From: Bacillota bacterium
Lineage (GTDB): Bacteria > Bacillota > Clostridia > Lachnospirales > Lachnospiraceae
Reading direction: 5' to 3'
Length of the DNA stretch: 64,000 bases
Assembly (NCBI GenBank): GCA_023421075.1
Contig: JAEZUM010000013.1
Span: 76,917-140,916 of the forward strand
The notes beneath the pieces are model-generated. The model was given only the letters and a program-made list of their open reading frames with translations, was not told where the DNA came from and did no database searches. Position 1 is the first letter of the stretch, and every line of letters begins with the position of its first letter. The position numbers and the translations under genes are program-made. Below are positions 14,998 through 25,300 of the stretch, piece by piece.

Positions 14998-17355
14998 TTA
15001 TTGTACAATAATCTCAAAAGGAAACTCACCCAGCTGTTCCTTTATGATTTTCATCTGTTCCTGATTACAATATACCCGTTTCAATTTCTTAACACCTATA
15101 AGCGGTGTATAGTCAGCACATACTGAATCCTGCAAATTGATTTGCTCAACGTAGGATAGCTTCTCTATTCCCGTAAGATCAAGCTTTTTCATAAATGAAA
15201 TATAAAGCTGACTAATCGGTATATCACCCAAATCCTTCAGATTACTACTACCCCACATACCACACAAATCGATTAAATATAGTGATTTTAAAGAAGAAAA
15301 CTTCGATAGGTCAATACTGTCACTGCCAAATATCTTTAATATCTTCAAATTAGTCAACTTGCTTACCCGGTCTATGGCTTGATTCGTCACCGCATTATTC
15401 ACACCGGTTATGATCAGATTATCCAAGGAAGTCATCTCATCCAGACCGATGCAATCTCCCATTTTACACTCAAACAAGGATAGATAGCTAAGCCTTAATT
15501 CCTTTATTCCAAATACACTACTTACCCTTGTAGCACCCAGATCAAGTCCCCAAAGATAGGGCAACTCCTTTAAGACTTCCAAATCATCGTTCATAATTGG
15601 GTTTGCTGACAAATCAAGATAATTCAGGCTTTTTATCTTTGTAATCGATGTCAGATCACTAATATTATTACTTCCTAAACCCAAATAGGATAAATAATGC
15701 AGATCCTCAAGTGGAGAAAGATCATTGATTTTCTGATGATACAGAGCTAGCTTATCAAGATTAACCATTTGGGAGATATCCTCGAGACTTGTAATTTCTC
15801 CATTCACCTGATATAGCTGTGTCCCTGTATATTTCGGATCTGTCATATATTGATTAACACCATAGACAAAATGCTCATCCCAACGCTCATAACGCTGCTG
15901 GCCGCAGACTAATAGCGAGGTGATTTGCTGCAAATCCCCATAGGTCACCGAATCCTTCGATGATTTGCCAAGCTGCTCTCGAACGGCAGCTTCAATCAAA
16001 GGTGATTGGAACTTGTATATTTGTTCATCCTTGGTTACCGGGTCAGATTTCTGAGAATTCGCTGTTTCCTTCAGGGTGTTCTGTTCCTCTTGCGACACAG
16101 ATGCCGCTGATTTATCCCGGTCTTCTTCTCCTGCTCCTAAGTCTGAGGATTGTGCTGTACGTTCACTCGTATCTGAGGTTTCGATAAGGGGAGAATTCGT
16201 AATCTGAGCAGCTCCTTCGGATACCTTTTTTTCCTCTATCTCTGAACTCTCGATATCCGATGCAGTTAATTCTGCGGGTATTTGCTCTGCGGACACCTTA
16301 GTTCCACTCTCCGCCACCTGTACCGGATTCGATTGGGAAACTTCGGTTGCAGGAGACTCTGAAGCAGGCTGCTCTTTCGTATGATCAGAAGCATCGGAGC
16401 CATACCCATACGATGTAATATCGGACAATATCTCTTCGTTTATTTCCTTTGGTACTGGTCTATTCATGAAGAAGAAAGACGATCCTAATATAAGGACTGC
16501 TGCGGCAACAGCGATGGCACCTGTATAAAGCACCCCACGCTTTTTATATAACAATGGATAACTGATTAATTTACTTTTTAATTGTTTTACAGACCCGTAC
16601 CGTTCCTTCGGTGAAAATTTGGTACACTTCTTGATAATCCTACGGATATCTCCCGATATATGATATTGCTTGAGATCTCTGATATCCATACTCCCGGTTG
16701 CCATAAAGAACATCAGAACCCCGATGGAGTAAATGTCACTTCTCTCATTGGTCTGAGCAAAACCATATTGCTCCGGGGGTGCCGAGTACTGAGTACCCAT
16801 AACGAAGGTATCCGAATCTAAAGTCACTTGATATCGTCTGGAGATACCGAAATCAATGAGCTTACATTCCTCGTGTTTCGTAATTATGACGTTATCCGGT
16901 TTGATATCCCGGTGAATGATGGGTGGTTTTTGTGAATGAAGATATTGCAGAATATCACAGAGCTGTAACGCGATTCGACGAAGCTCCTCCGCTTCAAGAT
17001 GTCCCTTCTCTGTCATCTCGACCAGCTCTGTAGCAGTATACCCTTCCACATACTCACGAATCAAATAATTATAATCGGTACCTTCAATATATTCAATTGA
17101 AGCGGCAATTCCGGGATGCGACAACTCTCTGGAAAGCTTATACTCCTCCTCCAGGCTCTCGTGGCAATTCCTTGATAAAGCTTTAAGAACGTACTTATTC
17201 CAATTTGTTTTTGAAGTAACCAAATAGACCTGTTTCTCTTCATTCATCTTTAAACAGGCCTTGATCTCATAGCGATTCGTAATGTCATCCGGTATAGAAT
17301 GTCCGACCCAGTCACTATTGTGGTATTCATTGTAGAAATCTAATACTGCGCCCAT
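14998..17355 (-). CDS. Transmembrane Ser/Thr protein kinase with extracellular leucine-rich repeats
   Basis: PknB-like kinase of 785 residues. The cytoplasmic kinase domain (about 25-265) has the ATP lysine in YVLKAL, the catalytic loop HRDIKPDN (about 146-153) and DFG in LIDFGIS. One membrane segment follows (about 272-292), then a long Ser/Thr/Glu-rich linker and leucine-rich repeats (about 520-785, such as LSYLGLGSNNISDL). There are no PASTA domains. The start is set at the ATG at 17355 with GAGG 9 bases upstream, rather than an upstream TTG lacking a binding site and overlapping a terminator. The repeats should sense a protein or glycan outside the cell. It lies downstream of the giant secreted protein gene but behind a strong terminator. 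Confidence 0.85.
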   Translation of the reverse strand: MGAVLDFYNEYHNSDWVGHSIPDDITNRYEIKACLKMNEEKQVYLVTSKTNWNKYVLKALSRNCHESLEEEYKLSRELSHPGIAASIEYIEGTDYNYLIREYVEGYTATELVEMTEKGHLEAEELRRIALQLCDILQYLHSQKPPIIHRDIKPDNVIITKHEECKLIDFGISRRYQVTLDSDTFVMGTQYSAPPEQYGFAQTNERSDIYSIGVLMFFMATGSMDIRDLKQYHISGDIRRIIKKCTKFSPKERYGSVKQLKSKLISYPLLYKKRGVLYTGAIAVAAAVLILGSSFFFMNRPVPKEINEEILSDITSYGYGSDASDHTKEQPASESPATEVSQSNPVQVAESGTKVSAEQIPAELTASDIESSEIEEKKVSEGAAQITNSPLIETSDTSERTAQSSDLGAGEEDRDKSAASVSQEEQNTLKETANSQKSDPVTKDEQIYKFQSPLIEAAVREQLGKSSKDSVTYGDLQQITSLLVCGQQRYERWDEHFVYGVNQYMTDPKYTGTQLYQVNGEITSLEDISQMVNLDKLALYHQKINDLSPLEDLHYLSYLGLGSNNISDLTSITKIKSLNYLDLSANPIMNDDLEVLKELPYLWGLDLGATRVSSVFGIKELRLSYLSLFECKMGDCIGLDEMTSLDNLIITGVNNAVTNQAIDRVSKLTNLKILKIFGSDSIDLSKFSSLKSLYLIDLCGMWGSSNLKDLGDIPISQLYISFMKKLDLTGIEKLSYVEQINLQDSVCADYTPLIGVKKLKRVYCNQEQMKIIKEQLGEFPFEIIVQ

Positions 17356-17410
17356 CGAAGTAATCCTCAGTAATATCATGGTTAACAATTTAACATAATT
17401 ATAAATCGAC

Positions 17411-17455
17411 AAAAAAAGGATAGCAACAAAATATTTTAAGTATTTTGAGCTATCC
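17411..17455 (-). terminator. Strong intrinsic terminator after the giant surface protein gene
   Basis: GGATAGC (17418-17424) pairs with GCTATCC (17449-17455), with an inner CAAAATA/TATTTTG stem. On the minus strand seven T follow directly (17417-17411). It stands between the giant gene and the kinase gene, whose start is 56 bases further on. Confidence 0.85.
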
Positions 17456-17522
17456 CATATTTTTCACTCATATAGGTATAATTTACTACTCTTCGTCAAT
17501 TCAGCACCACTATAATCTATTC

Positions 17523-17553
17523 CCGGAGCCACTATCATGGACAGTAGCTCCGG
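17523..17553. other. GC-rich hairpin between the giant gene and its terminator
   Basis: CCGGAGC (17523-17529) pairs with GCTCCGG (17547-17553), with further pairing inside (ACTxTC with GACAGT). It is 70 bases past the giant gene stop and has no T run on the minus strand. Possible 3' end stabiliser. Confidence 0.4.
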
Positions 17554-17622
17554 TTTCCCCAAATATGGAATATCATTCATAAAATCAATGCCGAAGTTGA
17601 CGGGTAAATCATGCTTTCACCA

Positions 17623-20600
17623 TTAATTATCCAACTGACACTCTGTGACAATATCCTTCAGGATATAAATAATATGCTCGATATCTGTGAATTTCTTGTC
17701 CACCTTATTCAGATATTGATACAGACCATCCGTCTCCTTATTGGCTTCTTGTTCGATTCTGGAGGCGCAGGTGCCAAGATCAATCAAGCTTACACCCGAA
17801 CCATCCACCGGTTGTTCATAGAATGCCCATTCCTCTGCACGCTCCTTCATCATCTCCGAATAGATCAATACCAAACCATCCTTCACGGAAGCTTCTGCCA
17901 TGATTGCCGCCGAGTTGAAAAGATTATGTAGGATCGGAGTAAAGAAGGCAACTCTCTCCTTGTCATGACGTGGTATACCGTCACAGTTATAGATAATATT
18001 TTTCAGACATTCCAGGATAACTTTCTCCTGATCTGCGGACAGGGTATCCAGGTTGTTTTTGTAACAATACAACCAACTGCCCTCTCCGTTACTATATTGT
18101 GCAGTGGTAAGACTATACCGGATGCTTTGCTGTATTTCAGTTATATAATTGTTATCAAGACTGAACTCTTGTGCATGAGCAGGGTCAAAATACACCTTCC
18201 TATTTGCAGCATTGATCAGTGTATTCAGTGCAATAGCAAAATCACTCACATCACCTTCTGCAACAGCAATTAGAGCATCCAGATTCTCCTTCTGATTACC
18301 TACCTCATTACGAATATCCGTATGATAATTGTAAAACGCCTCGTTTAAAATATTACCTTGAACATAGTAGATGGCATTCCGTATATATTGCTCTTCCTCA
18401 AGTGACAGATGATCAAATGGAACGCCACCATTGCGTTCGCTAAATATCCGTAAACTATTATCTTCAGCAGGGTCGGTTAACATCACTCCCATGTCTGCCA
18501 TGTATTGAGAGATGTAGGAGTAATCCAAAAGTCTGCTGTCACTTTTCTGATAAACATCATTAAAGCAATCATATATTCTAGCAAGTGTCTCATATACTGC
18601 TTCCGTATCTGTCGCATGATATGCTTCCATTAACCGGTTCAGCGTAATCATATGATCGCATAGCAGTATGCTTTCTACAAGTTCTCCAAAGGTTCGTTCA
18701 ATCACATCAAATCCCGGTAGCTCCCCGCTTATAATTGCGATATCATAGGTGTGGAGACCATATTTATCATAGGTATAATCCTCATAAGTGATCTGACTGG
18801 CATCCTCAATGCGTGGTGTTAAGGCTCCCCAATAAGACCATACCAACAAAGGATCCGGATGAAAGGCTCCAAGACCCTGAGCATAATTTGCGAAGCGTTC
18901 TATGAAATCCTGATCCGATCCAAGCATAGTGAAAATATCCTGCAGTGCCTGTAATCTCTCCTCATCGGTAGCGGATGGCTCCTCAGGAAGAGCTTCATTG
19001 GCCGGTTTTCTATAACGGAAGATATCTAATTTATTCATGATTGGAGTCCATTGATCATAGAGCTCGAATTCATGTCTGAGGAAATCATCCTCTGCCAGTA
19101 AATTGGTATTCATCAACCTGGCAATATCATAGCATAATGCATTCCACTCCTCCTCACCCAGATCTCTGCTGTAAGGTTCATTGATAGAATTCCTATGATA
19201 GAAACGACTGAATGCACTATCACCATTCTCCAACGACTCCTTCAAGAGGCGACGATAGAGCGGAGCATAAAATGCTTGCTTTAACTCAAAACGATCATTC
19301 ACCCGCCCATCTTCATTCACGAAGAGACAGATTGCCTCCAGTGCTTCGTATACCTTCATTGTGTTCTTTTCGTCAATACCGCTCATCAGCTTTTGCATTG
19401 CTTCAAGGGAGTTATCATAACCATCCTTTGTTACGATATCAGCCTCCTTTACAGCATCCTTAAGCTGTTCTACCGCTGCATTTAAGTCTTCGGGAGTTGC
19501 CTCATCCCCCAGATTGTAAAAGACATACAAGGCAGAGTTTCGAGGATCCCCATTCTCTTCCTGCTCGGAATTCTCCTGCAGCTTATTCTTAATCACCTGC
19601 AGGAAGTAGTCCTTGTTAATTCCCGGCTGACCATCCTTAATCGGAACCTCTTCACGTCCCCAGTTATCACCCATAAATTGATATAGTGCAACAATAGCTG
19701 AATACAGCCGCTCTGTGTCCTCGTCAATTACTGCTAAATAGAGCTCATCCATGTGTACGTAATAATCGCTAAGTTCATAGTCCCAATTCATCTGATCATG
19801 ATATATCCAATTCACTAATGAATTATTACATTCATACATCTCCAATAGCTTCTCGCCTTCATTGAAGCTCTCCCGGTTCGTGGAATAATAATTCAAATGG
19901 CTAATATCACCGTTCTCATAGGTTCCGGTAAAATTCAATTCGGATAGCAGATGTTGCTTCAGCATCGGAATATATTTGTCCAGAACTTCCGAATCCACCG
20001 GCACCTCGTAAATCATTTTGTCTGCTACTGCATAATATGCTTTGAGTGCCACACCGAAGGTAGTCATGTCATCCCCGGCTATTGCATTCAGTAAGGCATT
20101 CAGCTCCTCCTCGCAGTCTTTTGCATCTGTAAATCGCGCCTCTAGCCATAGACCGGATTCTGTGGTTATGAATCCCTGGCTGGCATAGAATGCATCTCTC
20201 AACTCATACTCCTGATCATTGTCGTAGTTCGTAAAATCATGATTTTGATATCGGAAGTAGTATCTGGTGAAAGGATTATCCAGATCATTTCCATGATTAT
20301 ATTCATTGATCCAGAAAAGGAATTCCCTCAGATATGCCTCTGCATACTCTTCGGTATGTATCACATTATTATCCGACATCAGAACCTCCTTCATCATTAC
20401 AAACAGCTTCGTCAGCGTCTGATAGGTAGCTGCGGGGTTCTTCGCCTCTACATTGTCGCAGAGTTCATGAACTATTTTCCGTTGTTCCATTAAAACGATA
20501 GCTCTTAGAATATCCGAAGCAGCTCCGGGTATCCTCCCATAATCCGGAATACTGCCGGACAGGATAATTTGATCGTATTCGTAAAGGGGATAGCGATACC

Positions 20601-23600
20601 AGGAATCTGTATGATCCTGATTCTCATCTCTGGTACCATCTGTTCTTCTACAGTTGATTGCTTCAAGATAAAGATTAAGTTCCGAATCGGAATAGTCCAG
20701 CGATCCAATCCCCGGAATATCGCCAAGGTAATTGGTAATAAAGGGTTCATTGGCACCCAGCTTTATTATGATATCCTTCAATGCATTATTCTTATCGGTA
20801 TTGCTTGCTGCGGTGTCATAAATAGCGGTATAGATATCCTTTTTAATCGGTTCCCAGGTGATATAATCCTGACTTGCCTGCATTAGATATTCGGTATCTG
20901 TTTCTTCCGACATCCACCATGCGATACTCCATAATGCTCCGTTCTCAACTTCTCCAAGGAATCTGCTATAGTCATCCGGTCCAACCTCCAGCTGATAGAA
21001 GCGCTTAAGATCCGAATCCGAGTCCGGTCTCATCATGTTATCGCTCAGGGCCAGCATATAACCGGAAGCATATTCGGGCTCCAGAATTGCAAAGTTCTTG
21101 CCTTCAGTCACCGAATAGGTATCCTGCATGTAATTACAGATGTTGGATAACGGTACATATAATGCTTCGGGATTCTGGTTCTCAAGGGCAGACATCAGAT
21201 CAAATACCCATTGTTTCGTTGTATCATAGTTATTCTTAAGCCAACCGTTGCATTCCTCAACGGCACTCTTTAGAACATAGATTGCCTGACCCAGGTCATA
21301 AGCGGTAGCTGCTTCACCCATCTGGTCATAACGATATAGCATTGAGTCGATCGGTTGTCCATGCTCATCCGTATCGGACAACGGCTGAAGCTTACTTTGT
21401 ATAAAGCTAAGATAGTAATCCTTATCTACATAAGGAGTATGATCCTCCTTCTCAGGATAAGGATAATTCCTCCAGCGGTCAGCAAATTCCGGGTCAGCAA
21501 GCTTTGCATCATAGAGAGCCAGCAGTGCTGTATAAACCGCATCTGCTGCACCTGCACCTCCGATTTCTGCTGCGGTAATGATGTCCTTTGTCAATGCTTC
21601 ATACTTCGATAAATATCCTTCATGATATTCCGGTACATCTTTAACGCAGCACACGACCGCTACGATTGCTTCGCGTATAACATGTTCGTCCGGATTCGCA
21701 GCTAAGGCACCACGATTTAGGCGATAATAGTTGAGCATCTCATACTCACCGCTCTCATAGATCTCAGTGGTAAAGAGCTTACGGATGATATCCTCGATAA
21801 TCAACTCTTCATATTTACCACGTAAGGTCAGCGTCACCTCTGTATCTCCCCAGATTGTATGAGGGTCAATGCCATTCATAATCGCTTCAATATTAGTAAG
21901 AACCACTTCCTTCTTACTGGTCAGATTATAATTCGCACCGTTATAATGACCCTCCGGATCATATATCGGATCAATCTCAGGAAGAGAATCGATCAAATTA
22001 TTCAATAATGTCTGATACTGTGCAGTCTTATCATGACCATCCTTTAACACGCCATAATGGCTGTTAAGCATAAGGAAGCAATTCATAGCCTGGAAGAAGG
22101 TTAAGGAGTCTGCTTGATAATATGCCTTCACCGTAGTGTCCTGATTTATGAAGTCAAGCATTCCATTTTGATAATATGCTGCTTCGCTCTCTGCAAAGGG
22201 GGTAAACTCTTCATTATCGGTTAGCAGTTTGTTCATCGCTGTTCGAAATGATGTCGTACTACCGGTCAGTGATGCAAACACATCTGCGACATCTGTCTTA
22301 AACATCGATCCTTCGGTATTGATGCGGTACACCATGTGTATCAAACGATTTGCCGCTGCAACTGCCATCTGATAGGTCTGGGAGTCGGTTGCAGCATACT
22401 CATAATACTCACGTATCGGAAGGCCGTAATTCTTGCCGCTTGCAATTAATATCTCCGCATAATCTGCGTAATCGTACACAAGACTTGTGCTGTCACTTAT
22501 TATAATCTCAGGGAATGAAGGATCCAACTCCCCATAATTCGTTAAGGTACTCATTAAGTCCACAAAGCTGGTTTTCACGGCCGAATAATTCGTTGTATTC
22601 TGAGTCGTAAGCAAACTTGTGCATGCTGTATGCAAGTCGTCCAATCGACCCTTATATACCGTCAGCTTTTCCTGTTCCGTGGGAATGGGGGTAGGTGACG
22701 GGCTCGGCGACGGCGACGGGCTCGGGGACGGTGATGGGCTCGGCGACGGTGACGGGCTCGGGGACGGCGACGGGCTCGGGGATGGTGACGGGCTCGGTGT
22801 TGGTGATGGGCTCGGGGTTGGTGTATTGGCCGGACCGGATGGTATATATGGCGGATTTACAATCGTTCCTGGAGTCGGAGTAGGTATCTCAGTCGGCTTC
22901 GGGGACGGTGTCGGTGTGGCCGTCGGCTTTGGTGACGGTGTCATCGTAGGCTTCGGGGTTGCAGATGCCTTCGGAGATGGTGTTGCGGTAGGCTTAGGCG
23001 TCGGTGTTGTCGTCGGCACCGGGGTCGGGGTCGGTGTTGCAATCGCAACCTTATTCTCTTCCTTAACCTCAACTCCGTTAACAGTTACATTTGTTGTACC
23101 AAGTGCCACCTGCACATTCGTTACTTCCGTATTAATCTTTGCATCATTACCGGTAATGACTGCTTCCTCGACCTTACCGGTTCCTTCGATTGCAGTGCTG
23201 TTGCCATACGCATTAACCTTCTGTATGGTAGCTCCTTCGGATAAATTCACCTTTGTATTATCTGCTAAGGTTGTAACATCCTTAACCTGAGCTCCTGATT
23301 TCAGGTCAACACTTGTCTGAGCTCCTTCCACTCTCAGACTGGTTACCTTCGCTGTATCACCAAGAGATACCGCCGTAGCATTACCGGTCGAGGTCACACT
23401 CTTAACTTCGCTGTTAATCGTCATTGAGGTCTGACTACCTTCATTTGTGAGCTTCGTAACAGGCTGCGATATGGTGATATCCGCCTGTGATACCTCTTTG
23501 GCTATCATTACCTCTTCTGCTTTTATATCTACCTTTAAGGCAGCATTTGCGGCCATATTCACTGCTTTTATTGTTGAAGCCTGTTCTGTTCCGGCATTCG

Positions 23601-24723
23601 TATCAGTTAAGCTGATTGGCTGGCCGGCGGTAGCATTCTTAACCGTTGCGGAATTCATCTCACAGGCTGTGGTTGCTATATTGATTGCAGCGGTGGTTGA
23701 TGAATCAATCACAAGATCTCCTTTGAAGCCTTCCAGGGAAATCTTTATGGATCCGTCCACACTCGTTGTAACACTGAAACTTTGAATCACTGCTCCGTTC
23801 GACTGCTTCACACTGATATTACACTCAGAATCTATCGTGACGATGATAGATCCATAACCGGCCACCAAAGATGGGGTTGCATCCTCTGCTTCATCCCCCA
23901 CTGCAAAGCTCTTAACGAGCGTATTCACTGCTTCAACCTTATTAATGGTACACTGATTGGTCATAACCGTATAAGAAGCACCTGATTCCATCCGGAGCCT
24001 TCCACCTACGGTTACATTGTTAAGGACGATCTTAACATCACCCACATTACTGGAGATTGATAAATCACCATAACTTTTATCGGATAAGGTGATGGTACCG
24101 TTTACGATATCCTTCTTGGTAATCTCCCCTTTTTCCTGCCCAACGACATAGACTACGATGCTGTCGCTGTCTTTACTGGTTGTAGCCGTTATGGTTGCCA
24201 GACCGAGACTCTTAGCCGTAATCACACCCTTTTTATCAACACTGAGAATAGAAGGGTCGCTGGTACTCCAGGTAGTAACTTCATTTGCCTTTGTCGGCTT
24301 AAGCTTCTGGTTGAGATCGTATTTATCACCAATTTTGAGATAATCTATTTTATTACTGATTGATACTTCCTCTGCAGGCTGTCTGACTGTGATGCTGCAT
24401 TCCAGCTTATAGCTTTTTGCCATCGTATCAATCTTACATCGAATCGTAGCCGATCCTTTTCTTAATCCGGTTACAATGCCTTTCTGACTAACCTTGGCAA
24501 CAGCTTGATCTGTACTGCTCCAGGCATAGTGCGCTCCGGCAATTTTGTTTTTCAAATTAATCGTATAGGTATCCCCCACCAGAATACTCTGCGATGTCTT
24601 CCCAAACATCGGTGCGGCAGCAGCTTTTACTGTCTTTGCCGGTGACACCAGTGTGAGAACAAGTGTCAAAATAAGCAAAATTGATAAAAACCGATAGCCT
24701 ACAATTTTTCTCTCCGATTGCAT
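17623..24723 (-). CDS. Giant secreted Big_2-domain protein with a triplicated helical module
   Basis: A 2366-residue exported protein. Residues 1-35 are a signal peptide (hydrophobic SILLILTLVLTLVSPA, then AAA). Two Big_2 immunoglobulin-like domains follow (about 40-115 and 120-195), then a repetitive beta-rich segment (about 200-560), a Thr/Pro and Ser/Pro linker (about 565-680), and a C-terminal half rich in Tyr, Asp, Glu and Leu that looks helical. The landmark YESGEYEMLNYY (about 987) recurs as YENGDISHLNYY (about 1601) and YSNGEGSWLYCY (about 2208), showing repeats of about 610 residues. No LPXTG, S-layer or dockerin motif is seen, so the mode of cell attachment is unknown. AGGGAG precedes the ATG. 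I do not recognise the C-terminal module; an adhesin or structural surface role is inference. Confidence 0.85.
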   Translation of the reverse strand: MQSERKIVGYRFLSILLILTLVLTLVSPAKTVKAAAAPMFGKTSQSILVGDTYTINLKNKIAGAHYAWSSTDQAVAKVSQKGIVTGLRKGSATIRCKIDTMAKSYKLECSITVRQPAEEVSISNKIDYLKIGDKYDLNQKLKPTKANEVTTWSTSDPSILSVDKKGVITAKSLGLATITATTSKDSDSIVVYVVGQEKGEITKKDIVNGTITLSDKSYGDLSISSNVGDVKIVLNNVTVGGRLRMESGASYTVMTNQCTINKVEAVNTLVKSFAVGDEAEDATPSLVAGYGSIIVTIDSECNISVKQSNGAVIQSFSVTTSVDGSIKISLEGFKGDLVIDSSTTAAINIATTACEMNSATVKNATAGQPISLTDTNAGTEQASTIKAVNMAANAALKVDIKAEEVMIAKEVSQADITISQPVTKLTNEGSQTSMTINSEVKSVTSTGNATAVSLGDTAKVTSLRVEGAQTSVDLKSGAQVKDVTTLADNTKVNLSEGATIQKVNAYGNSTAIEGTGKVEEAVITGNDAKINTEVTNVQVALGTTNVTVNGVEVKEENKVAIATPTPTPVPTTTPTPKPTATPSPKASATPKPTMTPSPKPTATPTPSPKPTEIPTPTPGTIVNPPYIPSGPANTPTPSPSPTPSPSPSPSPSPSPSPSPSPSPSPSPSPSPSPSPSPTPIPTEQEKLTVYKGRLDDLHTACTSLLTTQNTTNYSAVKTSFVDLMSTLTNYGELDPSFPEIIISDSTSLVYDYADYAEILIASGKNYGLPIREYYEYAATDSQTYQMAVAAANRLIHMVYRINTEGSMFKTDVADVFASLTGSTTSFRTAMNKLLTDNEEFTPFAESEAAYYQNGMLDFINQDTTVKAYYQADSLTFFQAMNCFLMLNSHYGVLKDGHDKTAQYQTLLNNLIDSLPEIDPIYDPEGHYNGANYNLTSKKEVVLTNIEAIMNGIDPHTIWGDTEVTLTLRGKYEELIIEDIIRKLFTTEIYESGEYEMLNYYRLNRGALAANPDEHVIREAIVAVVCCVKDVPEYHEGYLSKYEALTKDIITAAEIGGAGAADAVYTALLALYDAKLADPEFADRWRNYPYPEKEDHTPYVDKDYYLSFIQSKLQPLSDTDEHGQPIDSMLYRYDQMGEAATAYDLGQAIYVLKSAVEECNGWLKNNYDTTKQWVFDLMSALENQNPEALYVPLSNICNYMQDTYSVTEGKNFAILEPEYASGYMLALSDNMMRPDSDSDLKRFYQLEVGPDDYSRFLGEVENGALWSIAWWMSEETDTEYLMQASQDYITWEPIKKDIYTAIYDTAASNTDKNNALKDIIIKLGANEPFITNYLGDIPGIGSLDYSDSELNLYLEAINCRRTDGTRDENQDHTDSWYRYPLYEYDQIILSGSIPDYGRIPGAASDILRAIVLMEQRKIVHELCDNVEAKNPAATYQTLTKLFVMMKEVLMSDNNVIHTEEYAEAYLREFLFWINEYNHGNDLDNPFTRYYFRYQNHDFTNYDNDQEYELRDAFYASQGFITTESGLWLEARFTDAKDCEEELNALLNAIAGDDMTTFGVALKAYYAVADKMIYEVPVDSEVLDKYIPMLKQHLLSELNFTGTYENGDISHLNYYSTNRESFNEGEKLLEMYECNNSLVNWIYHDQMNWDYELSDYYVHMDELYLAVIDEDTERLYSAIVALYQFMGDNWGREEVPIKDGQPGINKDYFLQVIKNKLQENSEQEENGDPRNSALYVFYNLGDEATPEDLNAAVEQLKDAVKEADIVTKDGYDNSLEAMQKLMSGIDEKNTMKVYEALEAICLFVNEDGRVNDRFELKQAFYAPLYRRLLKESLENGDSAFSRFYHRNSINEPYSRDLGEEEWNALCYDIARLMNTNLLAEDDFLRHEFELYDQWTPIMNKLDIFRYRKPANEALPEEPSATDEERLQALQDIFTMLGSDQDFIERFANYAQGLGAFHPDPLLVWSYWGALTPRIEDASQITYEDYTYDKYGLHTYDIAIISGELPGFDVIERTFGELVESILLCDHMITLNRLMEAYHATDTEAVYETLARIYDCFNDVYQKSDSRLLDYSYISQYMADMGVMLTDPAEDNSLRIFSERNGGVPFDHLSLEEEQYIRNAIYYVQGNILNEAFYNYHTDIRNEVGNQKENLDALIAVAEGDVSDFAIALNTLINAANRKVYFDPAHAQEFSLDNNYITEIQQSIRYSLTTAQYSNGEGSWLYCYKNNLDTLSADQEKVILECLKNIIYNCDGIPRHDKERVAFFTPILHNLFNSAAIMAEASVKDGLVLIYSEMMKERAEEWAFYEQPVDGSGVSLIDLGTCASRIEQEANKETDGLYQYLNKVDKKFTDIEHIIYILKDIVTECQLDN
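22690..22830 (-). repeat. 18-bp-period Ser-Pro coding tandem repeat
   Basis: A GC-rich tandem array inside the giant gene encodes about 47 residues of alternating Ser and Pro (about residues 632-678). The unit is 18 bases (six codons) with C/T and G/C variation at third positions. Such arrays change length by slippage or recombination in whole-unit steps that keep the frame, so linker length may vary among strains. Confidence 0.8.
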
Positions 24724-24825
24724 AATAAAACTCCCTTCCTGATACTATAATCCGATTGTATGTTATATCAGGATTCAGTATATCAGTTTGGGAGTTTGAA
24801 TTGGTCTGCATTCTGTGTACTTTTT

Positions 24826-25272
24826 TTAATCTTCCTTCAGTAGAACCGCTTCACCCAGATTCTCTAGTAATTCATTGGTATCGATCAAGGAATAGCCGTG
24901 CTGGATACAGAAGATAATTGCCGCATCCCTCTGTACTCGGGGATATAATTCTCCTTTTTTGGCAATACGGAGCAGTCTCTGAGTATCCTCTACATCCAGC
25001 TTTAGCACCAGTGCAATACGAATCACCAGATTACGATTTGGCACTCTCTGTCCGTTGAAAATCTGATAGGTCAATGACTTTGCGATACTGGCTTTATCCA
25101 TCAGCTGTGCGATTGTCATCCCGGCCCGTTCTGTCAATTCATAAAGATAGGTATGCAATTCTACTTTACTTAACTCAGCCTCATGATTTAATAAAAACTC
25201 ATCAATATGCTTTGTTTCGGTTAGTGCATTGAATAGTTCCTTCGTCTGTAAATTCTTCTTTTCCCTGTTCAT
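24826..25272 (-). CDS. XRE-type helix-turn-helix regulator
   Basis: A 148-residue DNA-binding protein with a Cro/CI-like HTH at about residues 45-105 (MTIAQLMDKASIAKSLTYQIFNGQRVPNRNLV). The C-terminal 40 residues are predicted helical and carry no sensor domain that I recognise. It lies 28 bases after the hybrid kinase gene and 102 bases before the giant surface protein gene, all in one direction, so it probably controls the giant gene or the whole signalling block. Confidence 0.78.
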   Translation of the reverse strand: MNREKKNLQTKELFNALTETKHIDEFLLNHEAELSKVELHTYLYELTERAGMTIAQLMDKASIAKSLTYQIFNGQRVPNRNLVIRIALVLKLDVEDTQRLLRIAKKGELYPRVQRDAAIIFCIQHGYSLIDTNELLENLGEAVLLKED

Positions 25273-25300
25273 CTGATGTTTTCCCCTTATGCCGTTGTGA

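Noticed and set aside
17356..17412. TTG start for the Ser/Thr kinase
   Set aside because: It lies at the T tract of the upstream terminator and has no ribosome binding site, while the ATG at 17355 has one.
22690..22830. CRISPR-like regular repeats
   Set aside because: The 18-base units are contiguous, encode Ser-Pro in frame and have no spacers.
22619..23290. Plus-strand frame with Gly-Asp-Gly repeats
   Set aside because: It only mirrors the Ser-Pro/Thr-Pro coding repeat of the giant gene on the other strand; the low complexity explains the open frame.
17623..24723. LPXTG- or dockerin-bearing surface protein
   Set aside because: No sorting signal, dockerin or S-layer motif is present at the C-terminus, which ends within the third module.
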